From positions 263,672 to 327,671 of the forward strand of contig CALSSW010000004.1 of NCBI GenBank assembly GCA_943789105.1: a DNA stretch of 64,000 nucleotides, written 5' to 3'. The notes under the pieces were generated by a model. The model did not search any database and had not been told where the DNA came from. It saw nothing but the letters and a program-made list of their open reading frames with translations. Origin of the DNA: an uncultured Ulvibacter sp. (lineage in GTDB: Bacteria; Bacteroidota; Bacteroidia; Flavobacteriales; Flavobacteriaceae). Positions 27,415 through 35,300 of the stretch are shown one piece after another. The translations under genes and the position numbers were made by a program. Each line of letters opens with the position of its first letter. Position 1 is the first letter of the stretch.

Positions 27415-28668
27415 ATGAACATATTACTAAAATCGGCAACTATTGTAGATAGTGAAACTAAATACCATTTAAAAAAATGTGATCTACTTATTGAAAAAGG
27501 GATCATATCAAAAATTTCCTCCTCTATAGCTGCACAAAAAAATATGCAGGTTATAAAGCGGCCTAATCTGCACATTTCAAGAGGCTGGTTTGATAGCGGA
27601 GTATCTTTTGGAGAGCCTGGTTTTGAGGAGAGAGAAAATATTGCAAACGGCTTAAAAACAGCAGCTTTATCTGGCTTCACTACAGTTGCATTAAACACAA
27701 ACACCCGCCCTGTTCCAGACAATAAAGGAGCCATTAGATTTTTAAAAACCATAGCACAAAACCATGGTGTTACCCTACTACCAAATGGCTGTCTTACTCA
27801 GAAGGCCAAAGGAGAAGACCTAGCTGAACTCTTTGACATGCAAAGTGAGGGAGCGCTTAGTTTTTACGATTATAAAAAACCTATAGCAAACCCAAATTTG
27901 CTTAAAATAGCCCTGCAGTACTCCCAAAGTTTTAATGGTCTTGTACAGTCCTACCCTTGTGAGAGCGCCATTGCACCAAAAGGAATGGTAAATGAACATC
28001 TAAATGCCACACTACTTGGGCTAAAAGGAATACCTTCTCTTGCCGAATCTCTACAAATTGCCAGAGACCTCTACATCTTGGAGTACACCGGGGGCAGGCT
28101 ACATATTCCTACCATATCTACCCTAGAGAGTGTACAGCTCATAAAACAAGCAAAGAAAAAGGGATTACAAGTAAGCTGTAGTGTATCTATTAATAATCTT
28201 ACTCTTACAGATAAGGTGCTTGAGAGTTTTGACACCAACTACAAACTCATGCCTCCTCTAAGAACACCCCAAGATATAAAAGCATTAAAAAAAGCACTTA
28301 CAGATGGCACTATAGATATGGTCACCAGTGACCACAACCCTATAGATATTGAGCATAAAAAAATAGAGTTTGACCACGCTAAATATGGTAGTATTGGTCT
28401 TGAAAGTTGTTTTGGAGCACTACAAAAAGTAACAAATCTAGAAACTGCAATACAGGCACTAACCCAACAATCTGTATTTAATATTTCACAAAGTAGTATA
28501 GCCCAAGGCCAAAAAGCCAACATAACACTCTTTGACCCTACACTAAAGTGGGAATTTGAAAAAGAGCATATTATCTCTAGCTCAAAAAATGCTGCTTTTC
28601 TAGGGCAACCTCTTTTAGGGAGAGCCTATGGGATTATTAATAATAGTCAAGTCCTGCTTCATGAGTAA
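27415..28668 (+). CDS. dihydroorotase homologue lacking the zinc ligands
   Basis: 417-residue amidohydrolase-fold protein that aligns along its length with type I dihydroorotases ('EPGFEERENIANGLKTAALSG', 'DGTIDMVTSDHNPI', 'GLESCFGAL'). The catalytic metal site is missing: the DxHxH motif reads D60-S-G-V-S64, the region normally 'AHVST' reads 'IPTIST', and the usual 'HHL' histidines are 'NNL'. Only the Asp-His of 'SDHNP' survives. It is probably a non-catalytic partner, like the inactive PyrC homologues that assemble with aspartate transcarbamoylase, which is inference. ATG 27415 is preferred; TTG 27406 follows a GGAGGT motif and is a possible alternative. Its stop overlaps the next gene. Confidence 0.82.
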   Translation: MNILLKSATIVDSETKYHLKKCDLLIEKGIISKISSSIAAQKNMQVIKRPNLHISRGWFDSGVSFGEPGFEERENIANGLKTAALSGFTTVALNTNTRPVPDNKGAIRFLKTIAQNHGVTLLPNGCLTQKAKGEDLAELFDMQSEGALSFYDYKKPIANPNLLKIALQYSQSFNGLVQSYPCESAIAPKGMVNEHLNATLLGLKGIPSLAESLQIARDLYILEYTGGRLHIPTISTLESVQLIKQAKKKGLQVSCSVSINNLTLTDKVLESFDTNYKLMPPLRTPQDIKALKKALTDGTIDMVTSDHNPIDIEHKKIEFDHAKYGSIGLESCFGALQKVTNLETAIQALTQQSVFNISQSSIAQGQKANITLFDPTLKWEFEKEHIISSSKNAAFLGQPLLGRAYGIINNSQVLLHE

Positions 28669-28987
28669 AACAAGTGCCCCAAAAGGGAAAAACCTAGCTA
28701 TTGTAGCCTACATTACTTTTATAGGAATGTTTATAGCCTATACCATTAATAGAGATAAAAAAGATGCTTTTGCCACCGCACATATTAAAAACATGTGCGG
28801 CCTTGTTTTTGGACTTTTAATTGCCCAAACAACTCAAGGATATATTAATCAAGAATTAGGAGATGTTTTATGGTATGTTGCGTTTTCATTATGGTTGTAT
28901 TCTTTAATTTCTGCTGTATTTAACAAAAAACCTAATATCCCGCTTTTAAGTGATAAGTTTCAAGAATGGTTTACATTTCTAGACTAG
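28661..28987 (+). CDS. small membrane protein (paralogue 1 of a tandem pair)
   Basis: 108-residue protein with a charged N-terminus and about three hydrophobic segments ('IVAYITFIGMFIAYTINRDKK', 'MCGLVFGLLIAQT', 'VLWYVAFSLWLYSLISAV'). It resembles DUF4870/Tic20-type small membrane proteins, but I cannot name a family with certainty. ATG 28661 overlaps the stop of the dihydroorotase-like gene by eight bases, so it is likely coupled to it. The next gene has the same start ('IITYITFIGWIIAFMLN') and end, pointing to tandem duplication. Confidence 0.7.
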   Translation: MSKTSAPKGKNLAIVAYITFIGMFIAYTINRDKKDAFATAHIKNMCGLVFGLLIAQTTQGYINQELGDVLWYVAFSLWLYSLISAVFNKKPNIPLLSDKFQEWFTFLD

Positions 28988-29027
28988 ATATACTGCCATT
29001 TAACATTCAAATTTTAAAATAGTAAAC

Positions 29028-29351
29028 ATGCAAACTACCCCAAATAACTCAAGAGCTCTTGCTATTATCACCTACATAACATTTATTGGTTGGATTATTG
29101 CTTTTATGCTCAACAACAAACTAAAACATTCGCTAGTTACCTACCACCAAAAACAATCTTTAGGAATTCAGTGCATCTATTTTGCTATAGCCGTTTTAAT
29201 AACCCTTACAGGTTTATTGAGCCTACAAATACTTTTCCTTGGAGTATTTATTCTTATCATCATAGGAATTTCAAATGCTAGCAATCAAATAAACAAACCC
29301 CTACCAATTGTTGGGGTTTACTTTGAAAAGTGGTTTGAAAATATAGTATAA
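29028..29351 (+). CDS. small membrane protein (paralogue 2 of a tandem pair)
   Basis: 107 residues with the same plan as the gene before it: 'ALAIITYITFIGWIIAFMLN', a basic and polar loop with 'HSLVTYHQKQSLGIQ', two long hydrophobic segments, then 'PLPIVGVYFEKWFENIV', which matches 'NIPLLSDKFQEWF' of its neighbour in position and character. The 'YHQKQSLG' pattern is like DUF4870 proteins, another of which lies at 59069-59431. Inner-membrane location is predicted; function unknown. Confidence 0.72.
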   Translation: MQTTPNNSRALAIITYITFIGWIIAFMLNNKLKHSLVTYHQKQSLGIQCIYFAIAVLITLTGLLSLQILFLGVFILIIIGISNASNQINKPLPIVGVYFEKWFENIV

Positions 29352-29420
29352 AACCGACGATGTATTGCCAAACTATTTTTTTTACCATCACCAACGCTTT
29401 TTGCTGTATACTTTTAAAAC

Positions 29421-30077
29421 ATGAAAAAACAACAATTACTTCTAGAACATAACTACCAAAGACCAGAAATAAAAACAAATAAAGCCCCTGTAATTATTTT
29501 ACTACACGGGTATGGCAGTGATCATAATGATTTGTTTTCTTTCGCGCCACATTTACCAAAAACACATCATATTATAGCCCTAAGGGCTCCATTGGCCATG
29601 CAACCCCATGGGAATGCTTGGTATTCTATCTATTTTGAAGCGGGTGATTCAAAATTTAACGACATACCCCAAGCACTTGCGGCTAGAGATAAAGTGGTGC
29701 AATGCATAGACAACATAATAGATGCGTATAATGCAGACCCAGAAGATGTAACATTAATAGGGTTTAGTCAAGGAACTATTTTAAGCTTTGCGGTTGCACT
29801 TAGTTATCCAAAAAAAGTCAAAAACATTGTTGGCCTTAGTGGGTATATTAGTAAAGACATGCTTACACCAGGGTATGAGAAAAACGATTTTAGCCATCTC
29901 AATGTATACAACTCACATGGGAGTGTAGACCAAGTAATTCCTGTTTCATGGGCACAAAAAACTCCTGGTTTTTTAAAAGAACTAAATATAGAATGTGCCT
30001 ATAGTGAGTTTCCTGTTGGTCATGGAGTAGCTCCAGATAATTTTCATGAATTTAAAGCTTGGTTAGCCAAGCAATAG
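29421..30077 (+). CDS. alpha/beta-hydrolase, phospholipase/carboxylesterase type
   Basis: 218-residue soluble serine hydrolase of the carboxylesterase/phospholipase group. The oxyanion segment is 'ILLHGYGSDHNDL'. The nucleophile is Ser116 in 'GFSQG', the acid Asp is in 'SHGSVDQVIP' and the His is in 'PVGHGVAPDN', giving a complete triad. There is no signal peptide, so it should be cytoplasmic, acting on small esters or lysophospholipids; the true substrate cannot be read from sequence. It ends the plus-strand run and converges with the minus-strand gene at 30105. Confidence 0.88.
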   Translation: MKKQQLLLEHNYQRPEIKTNKAPVIILLHGYGSDHNDLFSFAPHLPKTHHIIALRAPLAMQPHGNAWYSIYFEAGDSKFNDIPQALAARDKVVQCIDNIIDAYNADPEDVTLIGFSQGTILSFAVALSYPKKVKNIVGLSGYISKDMLTPGYEKNDFSHLNVYNSHGSVDQVIPVSWAQKTPGFLKELNIECAYSEFPVGHGVAPDNFHEFKAWLAKQ

Positions 30078-30104
30078 CTGCTTCTATGTATAGTTCAACA
30101 ACCT

Positions 30105-30602
30105 TTACTTTAAAGAATACAAAAAAGAGCTAAGAGGAACAAGTTCTATAGAATTATCTTGATTAAAGAAATACTCAATGATAAGTTCTCCCCAATTATC
30201 TCCGTCAGAGAAATCTGCTTGTATCCACCTGCTGTTTAATAGTTTTATTTTATTGATTTTAAAATTACCCCTAACAGAGGCTACTGGGATAATAGGGTTT
30301 CCGCCTTTAACACCATTTTGGTCATAGATTTTATTGTTAATAATAGCTTCAACATCTGCGGCTTCAAGGCCAAGACGTTCAATATACTCTATGGCATTTT
30401 CATTTCCTTGAAGACTAAAATAATTTGCATCTGAGATAGCCTCTGAAACCCCAGAGAGCGAATCTTTGGCTTTTTCTAACTTAAAAGAAAGTCCTTTAAT
30501 TATTTTGTCTTGAGTTTCCCATATAATTTTTTCATTTGCGTATTGAAAAACAATGAACAAAACAGCAAAAAAGAACAGGTACATAAAAATACTTTTTTTC
30601 AT
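30105..30602 (-). CDS. membrane-anchored protein of unknown function
   Basis: About 165 residues: one N-terminal membrane segment ('SIFMYLFFFAVLFIVFQYA'), a predicted short coiled coil ('KIIKGLSFKLEKAKDSLSG'), and a compact periplasmic-side domain with 'GGNPIIPVASVRGNFKINKI' and 'WGELIIEYFF'. I do not recognise the family. The start at 30602 is chosen because it directly precedes the membrane segment and lies after the stop of the upstream metallo-hydrolase. The ATG at 30626 would overlap that gene. It is probably cotranscribed with the hydrolase, 13 bases away. Confidence 0.68.
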   Translation of the reverse strand: MKKSIFMYLFFFAVLFIVFQYANEKIIWETQDKIIKGLSFKLEKAKDSLSGVSEAISDANYFSLQGNENAIEYIERLGLEAADVEAIINNKIYDQNGVKGGNPIIPVASVRGNFKINKIKLLNSRWIQADFSDGDNWGELIIEYFFNQDNSIELVPLSSFLYSLK

Positions 30603-30615
30603 AATATAATTAATT

Positions 30616-31392
30616 TTATAGTTCAATAGTTAATCCGTCATAGGCTAAAAACACATTACTTGGCAGTGTTGCCTGAACTACTTTGTGGAATCCTAGATGG
30701 TGGCTAATATGTGTTAAATAGGCTCTGTGAGGCTTTACTTTAGCAATAAAAGCAAGTGCCTCTTCTAGATTGAGGTGAGAAGGATGCGGCTCTTGCCTGA
30801 GGGCATTAATAACTAAAACTTTAGTGCCTTTGATTTTTTCAATTTCAATTGGCGACATTGTTTTTACATCTGTTAAATAGGTGAAACCTTCCATGGTATA
30901 TCCAAGTACTGGAAGTTTGTCATGTAATGCTTCTACTGGAGTTACAAGGGTATTATGCAATAAAAAAGATTCCATCTTTGAAATAACATGCTGCGATATC
31001 GTTGGCGCACTAGGGTATTTATTTTGGGTTTCAAAAATATAGCTAAAACGCCTTTTAAGGGCTACAAACACCTCTTTACTTGCATAAAAGCTAATATCAC
31101 CTTGTCTAAAATAAAAGGGTCTTATGTCATCCAGGCCAGCTGTATGGTCACTGTGCTCATGGGTAATAAGTACTCCATCAAGTTTCTCGACTTGGTTAAT
31201 TAGCATTTGTTGTCTAAAATCTGGACCGCAGTCTATAACATACACCTTATCTCCAATTTCCAACAGTACAGAAACCCGTAATCTTTTATCCTTTAAATCA
31301 TCGCTCAAACATACAGGATGTTTGCTTCCTATGACAGGAATTCCTTGCGAGGTTCCTGTCCCTAAAAATGTGACTTTAAAGTGAGATTTCAT
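30616..31392 (-). CDS. metallo-beta-lactamase-fold hydrolase (PhnP-like)
   Basis: About 258 residues. The metal-binding motif is 'LITHEHSDHTAGLDDIRPF', and further ligands are likely in the 'HPSHLN' and 'YLTHISHHLG' segments. The start 'VTFLGTGTSQGIPVIGS' matches the PhnP/phosphodiesterase branch of the fold, whose members hydrolyse cyclic phosphodiesters or related compounds. The true substrate is unknown. ATG 31392 is preferred over 31398, because a TAnnTTTG-type -7 box covers 31398-31405 and transcription would then begin close to the start codon. It is followed by a small membrane-anchored protein gene. Confidence 0.85.
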   Translation of the reverse strand: MKSHFKVTFLGTGTSQGIPVIGSKHPVCLSDDLKDKRLRVSVLLEIGDKVYVIDCGPDFRQQMLINQVEKLDGVLITHEHSDHTAGLDDIRPFYFRQGDISFYASKEVFVALKRRFSYIFETQNKYPSAPTISQHVISKMESFLLHNTLVTPVEALHDKLPVLGYTMEGFTYLTDVKTMSPIEIEKIKGTKVLVINALRQEPHPSHLNLEEALAFIAKVKPHRAYLTHISHHLGFHKVVQATLPSNVFLAYDGLTIEL

Positions 31393-31416
31393 AGCCACAA
31401 AAATACTAGTATTTTT

Positions 31417-31446
31417 TTTGATTGGCTATGGTAATCGCTACCTTTG
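31417..31446 (+). promoter_or_regulatory. promoter of the conserved unknown gene at 31470
   Basis: TTTG (31417-31420), an 18-base spacer, TACCTTTG (31439-31446), matching the Bacteroidota consensus. Because it lies inside a possible longer reading frame starting at 31422, it decides in favour of the ATG at 31470. Confidence 0.62.
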
Positions 31447-31469
31447 TTGGACAACAATTAACTACGGTT

Positions 31470-32906
31470 ATGCCAAAGACTATAAAAGGAGATAAAGAAT
31501 TTGAGGCGATTCCTTCCATAAAAAATAAAGCCTTACGTATCAATTTAAATGAAAACATTTACGGGACTTTTGCCGAAATAGGCGCAGGTCAAGAAACGGT
31601 ACGTAATTTTTTTAGAGCGGGTGGAGCATCTGGTACTATTGCCAAGACCATATCTGCCTATGATAAAGACTTTAGTGATGCCATTTATGGCGTAGAAGAA
31701 GATGGAAGATACGTAACTGAAGATCGCCTTAAAAAAATGCTTACTCATGAAATGAAGCTTATTGAAGAGCGCATTTTACGTGAAAAACATCCAGACAAAA
31801 TATACTTCGCATACGCAAACACAGTGGCTACCATAGATTTTGCAAAAAAATATAAAGGACATGGTTGGGTAGGTATTCGGTTTCAAACAAATCCAGATGA
31901 AGCCTACAGTGAGATAATTTTACACATTCGTTTTCATGAAACAGAAGCACTACTGCAACAACACACACTTGGTACCTTAGGTGTAAATCTAATATATGGA
32001 GCCTATTATAAACATGATTCTCCAAAAAAACTATTGCGCTACCTCTATGACCACATAGACAAAGATAAAATTGAGATTGATACCATTAATTTCTCTGGAC
32101 CTAAATTCAAGGATGTAGACAACCGTTTGATGAGCTTACAGCTTATTAAAAATGAAATGACTGATGCTGTTATGTTTGGACCAGATGGAAAAAATGTCCT
32201 GCCAGCAAGAATATTACACAAAAAGAACATACTAGCCCTTCGTGGTAGTTTTAGACCAGTAACAAAGGTAAATATTGACATGTTTGAAAAATCACATGAA
32301 ATGTTTATCAATGAATCTAAGGTTGACAAAGAAAGGTCTGTTACTATTTTTGAGATTACCCTTTCAAATCTTCGTGCCGAGGGAGAAATCGATGAAGAAG
32401 ATTTCATGGACCGTGCAAGACTTTTGTGCTCTTTAGGGCATACGGTGATGATTTCAAATTTCCAAGAATACTACAAGCTTGTAGAATACTTCTCTAGATA
32501 CACTAAAATGCGCCTTGGTCTTGCAATGGGAGTTAATAATCTAGTAGATATTTTTGATGAAAAGTATTATCGCCATCTTAGTGGTGGAATTTTGGAGGCT
32601 TTTGGTAAATTATTTTTCAAAGATTTAAAGGTATACCTCTACCCTATGAAAAATAATAAAGGTGTCTTTACTACTAGTGAAAATCTAAAGGTGCATCCAC
32701 GTATGAAAGAGTTATACAAATTTTTCAAATACAATGGTAAAGTAATAGATGTCGAGAACTACAATCCTGAGGTAATGGGTATTTTTTCTCGAGAAGTGTT
32801 AGCCATGATTGAAAAGGGTACTCCAGGATGGGAAGAAATGCTTCCTAAAGGGGTTGGTGAAATAATAAAAGAAAAGAAATTATTTAGTTATTCTTCAGAG
32901 AAATAA
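31470..32906 (+). CDS. conserved protein of unknown function, 478 residues
   Basis: Soluble protein with no signal peptide and no membrane segment. I recognise it as a protein widespread in Flavobacteriia, sometimes carrying the name of a nicotinate-nucleotide adenylyltransferase, which nothing in the sequence supports. Visible blocks are 'YGTFAEIGAGQETVRNFFRA', 'SGTIAKTISAYDKDFSDAIY', 'HGWVGIRFQTNPDEAYSEI', 'GTLGVNLIYGAYY' and 'DRARLLCSLGHTVMISNFQE'. There is no P-loop or HxGH nucleotidyltransferase motif. The start is 31470 because the promoter overlaps the longer frame. A monocistronic unit closed by a perfect palindromic terminator. Confidence 0.8.
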   Translation: MPKTIKGDKEFEAIPSIKNKALRINLNENIYGTFAEIGAGQETVRNFFRAGGASGTIAKTISAYDKDFSDAIYGVEEDGRYVTEDRLKKMLTHEMKLIEERILREKHPDKIYFAYANTVATIDFAKKYKGHGWVGIRFQTNPDEAYSEIILHIRFHETEALLQQHTLGTLGVNLIYGAYYKHDSPKKLLRYLYDHIDKDKIEIDTINFSGPKFKDVDNRLMSLQLIKNEMTDAVMFGPDGKNVLPARILHKKNILALRGSFRPVTKVNIDMFEKSHEMFINESKVDKERSVTIFEITLSNLRAEGEIDEEDFMDRARLLCSLGHTVMISNFQEYYKLVEYFSRYTKMRLGLAMGVNNLVDIFDEKYYRHLSGGILEAFGKLFFKDLKVYLYPMKNNKGVFTTSENLKVHPRMKELYKFFKYNGKVIDVENYNPEVMGIFSREVLAMIEKGTPGWEEMLPKGVGEIIKEKKLFSYSSEK

Positions 32907-32924
32907 CACACTATCTAAATAAAG

Positions 32925-32956
32925 AAAACGGGGCATATAGCTATATGCCCCGTTTT
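32925..32956. terminator. perfect 16-base palindrome terminator
   Basis: AAAACGGGGCATATAG immediately followed by its exact reverse complement, with no spacer. A on one side and T on the other make it bidirectional. It ends both the plus-strand gene at 31470 and the minus-strand bcp (stop at 32977). Confidence 0.85.
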
Positions 32957-32976
32957 TACTTTAGTAGGTGAAATAA

Positions 32977-33441
32977 CTAAGAAACTACATCACTCTCCAA
33001 AATTTGTAATGCATGGGTTTTAGTTTTTACTTTATCTATAACATGAGCCACAACACCGCTGTGAACTAAAAATGTTTTACGATGAATGCCATCATACTCA
33101 CGACCCATAAACTTCTTTAGACCCCAAACACCAAAGGCTTCTATAACCTCTCTATTTGTGTCGGCAAGCAAAAGAAATGGAAATTCGTATTTGTTTCTAA
33201 AGTTAGACTGCTTCTTTTCTGTATCTGCACTAACACCAATAATTTCATAACCTTTGTCTTGTAAATCCTTGTAGTGATCTCTTAAATTACAAGCTTCAGC
33301 TGTGCACCCTGTGGTACTTGCAGCTGGATAGAAAAATACAATCACTTTTTTATCCTGATAGTCTTGCATGGTTATTGAGTTTCCGTCTTGATCTGTGACA
33401 GAAAAATTTGGAACCTTGTCTCCTACTTTAAGTGTATTCAT
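32977..33441 (-). CDS. bcp: thioredoxin-dependent peroxiredoxin, Bcp/PrxQ type
   Basis: Reduces hydrogen and organic peroxides using thioredoxin. The 154 residues carry peroxidatic Cys46 and resolving Cys51 in 'GCTAEAC', the intra-helix pair typical of the PrxQ alpha type. The motif before the cysteine reads 'YPAASTTGC', rather than the common 'YPKDNTPGC', so the usual proline next to the peroxidatic cysteine is a threonine. 'DGIHRKTFLV' and 'GVWGLKKFMGREY' fit the family. Cytoplasmic. It diverges from nth with a 105-base intergenic region. Confidence 0.93.
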   Translation of the reverse strand: MNTLKVGDKVPNFSVTDQDGNSITMQDYQDKKVIVFFYPAASTTGCTAEACNLRDHYKDLQDKGYEIIGVSADTEKKQSNFRNKYEFPFLLLADTNREVIEAFGVWGLKKFMGREYDGIHRKTFLVHSGVVAHVIDKVKTKTHALQILESDVVS

Positions 33442-33546
33442 TTTGTAAATTTGTTTTAATGTTAGTGATTAATAAGTATTGCTAAATTAAACCCTCTAAG
33501 CAAACAATACTATTGATAGTAAGCTTATTCTGTAAATTTAAACCAA

Positions 33547-34206
33547 ATGAACAAACAACAAAAGGTAGTCTTTGTTATAAATACGTTAAAAGAGTTATAT
33601 CCAGAGATACCTATACCTCTGGATCATAAGGATCCTTACACGCTTTTAATTGCGGTTTTGCTTTCTGCCCAAAGCACAGATGTGAGGGTTAATAAAATAA
33701 CACCCCTGTTATTTAAAGAGGCAGACAACCCTTATGATATGATTAAACTCTCCATAGATCAAATAAGAGAAATTATAAGACCTGTAGGGCTTTCTCCTGC
33801 CAAAGCAAAAGGAATTCATGGCTTATCTCATATATTAATAGACAAACACCAAGGTAAAGTCCCTAATGATTTAGAGGCTCTTGAAGAGCTTCCTGCGGTA
33901 GGTCACAAAACTGCGAGTGTTGTAATATCCCAGGCCTTTGGTGTTCCAGCATTCCCGGTAGATACCCATATTCATAGACTTTTATATAGATGGGGTTTCA
34001 CTAATGGTAAAAATGTAACCCAAACAGAAAAAGATGCAAAAAGACTATTCCCACAAGCTGTTTGGAATGATTTACACCTTCAAATTATTTGGTATGGCCG
34101 TCAATATTGCCAAGCTAGAGGTTGGGATTTAGAAAAAGATAAAATCACAAAAACGATTGGAAGAAAAACGGTACTAACGGAATATTACAAGAAAAAGAAG
34201 AAATAA
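33547..34206 (+). CDS. nth: endonuclease III lacking the [4Fe-4S] cluster
   Basis: Bifunctional DNA glycosylase/AP-lyase for oxidised pyrimidines. In the 219 residues, the helix-hairpin-helix is 'LEELPAVGHKTASVV', with catalytic Lys121, and the catalytic Asp139 is in 'FPVDTHIHR', so the active site is intact. The C-terminus, where most Nth proteins have four cysteines binding a [4Fe-4S] cluster, reads 'YGRQYCQARGWDLEKD' and ends in a lysine-rich tail. One cysteine remains and the cluster cannot form. Base excision repair here sits close to the nucleotide-excision gene uvrA. An imperfect hairpin follows. Confidence 0.93.
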   Translation: MNKQQKVVFVINTLKELYPEIPIPLDHKDPYTLLIAVLLSAQSTDVRVNKITPLLFKEADNPYDMIKLSIDQIREIIRPVGLSPAKAKGIHGLSHILIDKHQGKVPNDLEALEELPAVGHKTASVVISQAFGVPAFPVDTHIHRLLYRWGFTNGKNVTQTEKDAKRLFPQAVWNDLHLQIIWYGRQYCQARGWDLEKDKITKTIGRKTVLTEYYKKKKK

Positions 34207-34240
34207 AAAAAGCCCTGAAGTACTTATTCCAGGACTTTTT
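34207..34240. terminator. imperfect terminator between nth and the small minus-strand gene
   Basis: AAAAAGCCCTG (34207-34217) pairs with CAGGACTTTTT (34230-34240), with one mismatch and a 12-base loop. It is placed to end nth on the plus strand and the 50-codon gene on the minus strand. Confidence 0.6.
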
Positions 34241-34244
34241 GGTA

Positions 34245-34397
34245 TTAGTTTAAATGTGTTTCAAACTTTAAATTTTGATATTCTAAAACTCTTAGCGCTT
34301 TAGAGTAATTTAAAAGAAATGTAATTGTCTGTTGTTTTGGAACCATGTTTTTGTTCACCTGTCCAGAGGGTGAAGATTTTGAGTATAATTTTTGCAT
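34245..34397 (-). CDS. small protein of 50 residues, unknown function
   Basis: Open frame from ATG 34395-34397 to TAA 34245-34247. Its C-terminal half has a protein-like helical pattern ('TITFLLNYSKALRVLEYQNL'), and it ends 'KFETHLN'. The whole is basic, with a polar N-terminus 'MQKLYSKSSPSGQVNKN'. It lies 59 bases downstream of the sigma-factor gene on the same strand and in front of a shared terminator, as expected for the last gene of that unit. I believe similar short proteins occur at this place in related genomes, but I cannot check that here. No function is proposed. Confidence 0.6.
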   Translation of the reverse strand: MQKLYSKSSPSGQVNKNMVPKQQTITFLLNYSKALRVLEYQNLKFETHLN

Positions 34398-34456
34398 ACA
34401 ATACTTGTTTAGAAGTTAATCCTAACAATTAACGATGCAAAATCTGATTTATTGTA

Positions 34457-35041
34457 TCAGTCTGTCAATACAATGTTATGTTTGTCAATTACTTTACGTA
34501 AATTAATAAGAGCATATCGCATTCTTCCTAGGGCTGTATTAATACTCACCCCAGTTTGCTGGCTAATTTCTTTAAAGCTCATGTCTTTATAAATGCGCAT
34601 CATCAAGACCTGTTTTTGATCTTCAGGAAGCTCATCTACAAGACGTCTCACATCAGAGGCTATTTGCCCTTTAATAATTGTATTTTCTGCATTTAATGCG
34701 TTGTCTGAAAGCACAGAGAATATATCGAAATCTGTATTATTTTCAAACTTAGGCATTCGATTATTCTTTCGAAAGTGATCGATAACCAAATTATGTGAAA
34801 TACGCATTACCCATGGTAAGAATTTACCTTCTTCATTGTACTTTCCTCTTTTTAAGGAATTGATGACTTTGATGAAAGTGTCTTGAAAAACATCTTCAGC
34901 TACATCTCTATCAAAAACCTTTGAGTAGATAAAGCTATAAATTCTTTGCTTGTGTCTTGTAATTAGAGTGGAAAGGGCAGACTCGTCTCCTTGTAGGTAT
35001 GAGGTTACTAAAACCGCATCTGTGGATTTGCTTTTTTTCAT
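34457..35041 (-). CDS. RNA polymerase sigma factor, ECF/sigma-70 family
   Basis: About 194 residues. Region 2 binds core polymerase and the -10 element ('LITRHKQRIYSFIYSKVFDR', 'DVAEDVFQDTFIKV', 'LPWVMRISHNLVIDHFRK'). An acidic linker carries 'ENNTDFDIFSVL'. Region 4 is the DNA-binding helix-turn-helix ('LPEDQKQVLMMRIYKDMSF', 'KEISQQTGVSINTALGRMRY'). ATG 35041 (MKKSKSTD) is preferred to 35065, which adds eight residues. No anti-sigma gene is adjacent. It diverges from uvrA across 259 non-coding bases, and the bcp-nth-sigma-uvrA order looks familiar from flavobacteria. Its regulon is unknown. Confidence 0.9.
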   Translation of the reverse strand: MKKSKSTDAVLVTSYLQGDESALSTLITRHKQRIYSFIYSKVFDRDVAEDVFQDTFIKVINSLKRGKYNEEGKFLPWVMRISHNLVIDHFRKNNRMPKFENNTDFDIFSVLSDNALNAENTIIKGQIASDVRRLVDELPEDQKQVLMMRIYKDMSFKEISQQTGVSINTALGRMRYALINLRKVIDKHNIVLTD

Positions 35042-35237
35042 ATCAGTACTTTTTAAAGTGAACAACTATAAAAATAGGGTTAAGTAGTAGTTGTTGTAAT
35101 AAAATTAAAAAAAGTAGAAATATGCTATAGGCAATAGTTTTAGTTTACATAGATGTAAGTCGTAAATATAAGTACATTATGTTTACAATTCAAAATAAAT
35201 AGGACGTTTTTATTAAAAATAACTTAAAACTCGCTGC

Positions 35238-35271
35238 TTTGTGTGATACAAATAGCATTATGTTATCTTTG
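35238..35271 (+). promoter_or_regulatory. probable promoter of uvrA
   Basis: TTTG (35238-35241), 22-base spacer, TATCTTTG (35264-35271), an exact -7 match, 29 bases before the uvrA start. No SOS-type operator is recognisable. Confidence 0.55.
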
Positions 35272-35300
35272 TGAAAACCACCATTTAACAAGGCTTTACA

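Noticed and set aside
31422..31469. Longer N-terminus for the 478-residue unknown protein
   Set aside because: A full promoter match lies within this stretch.
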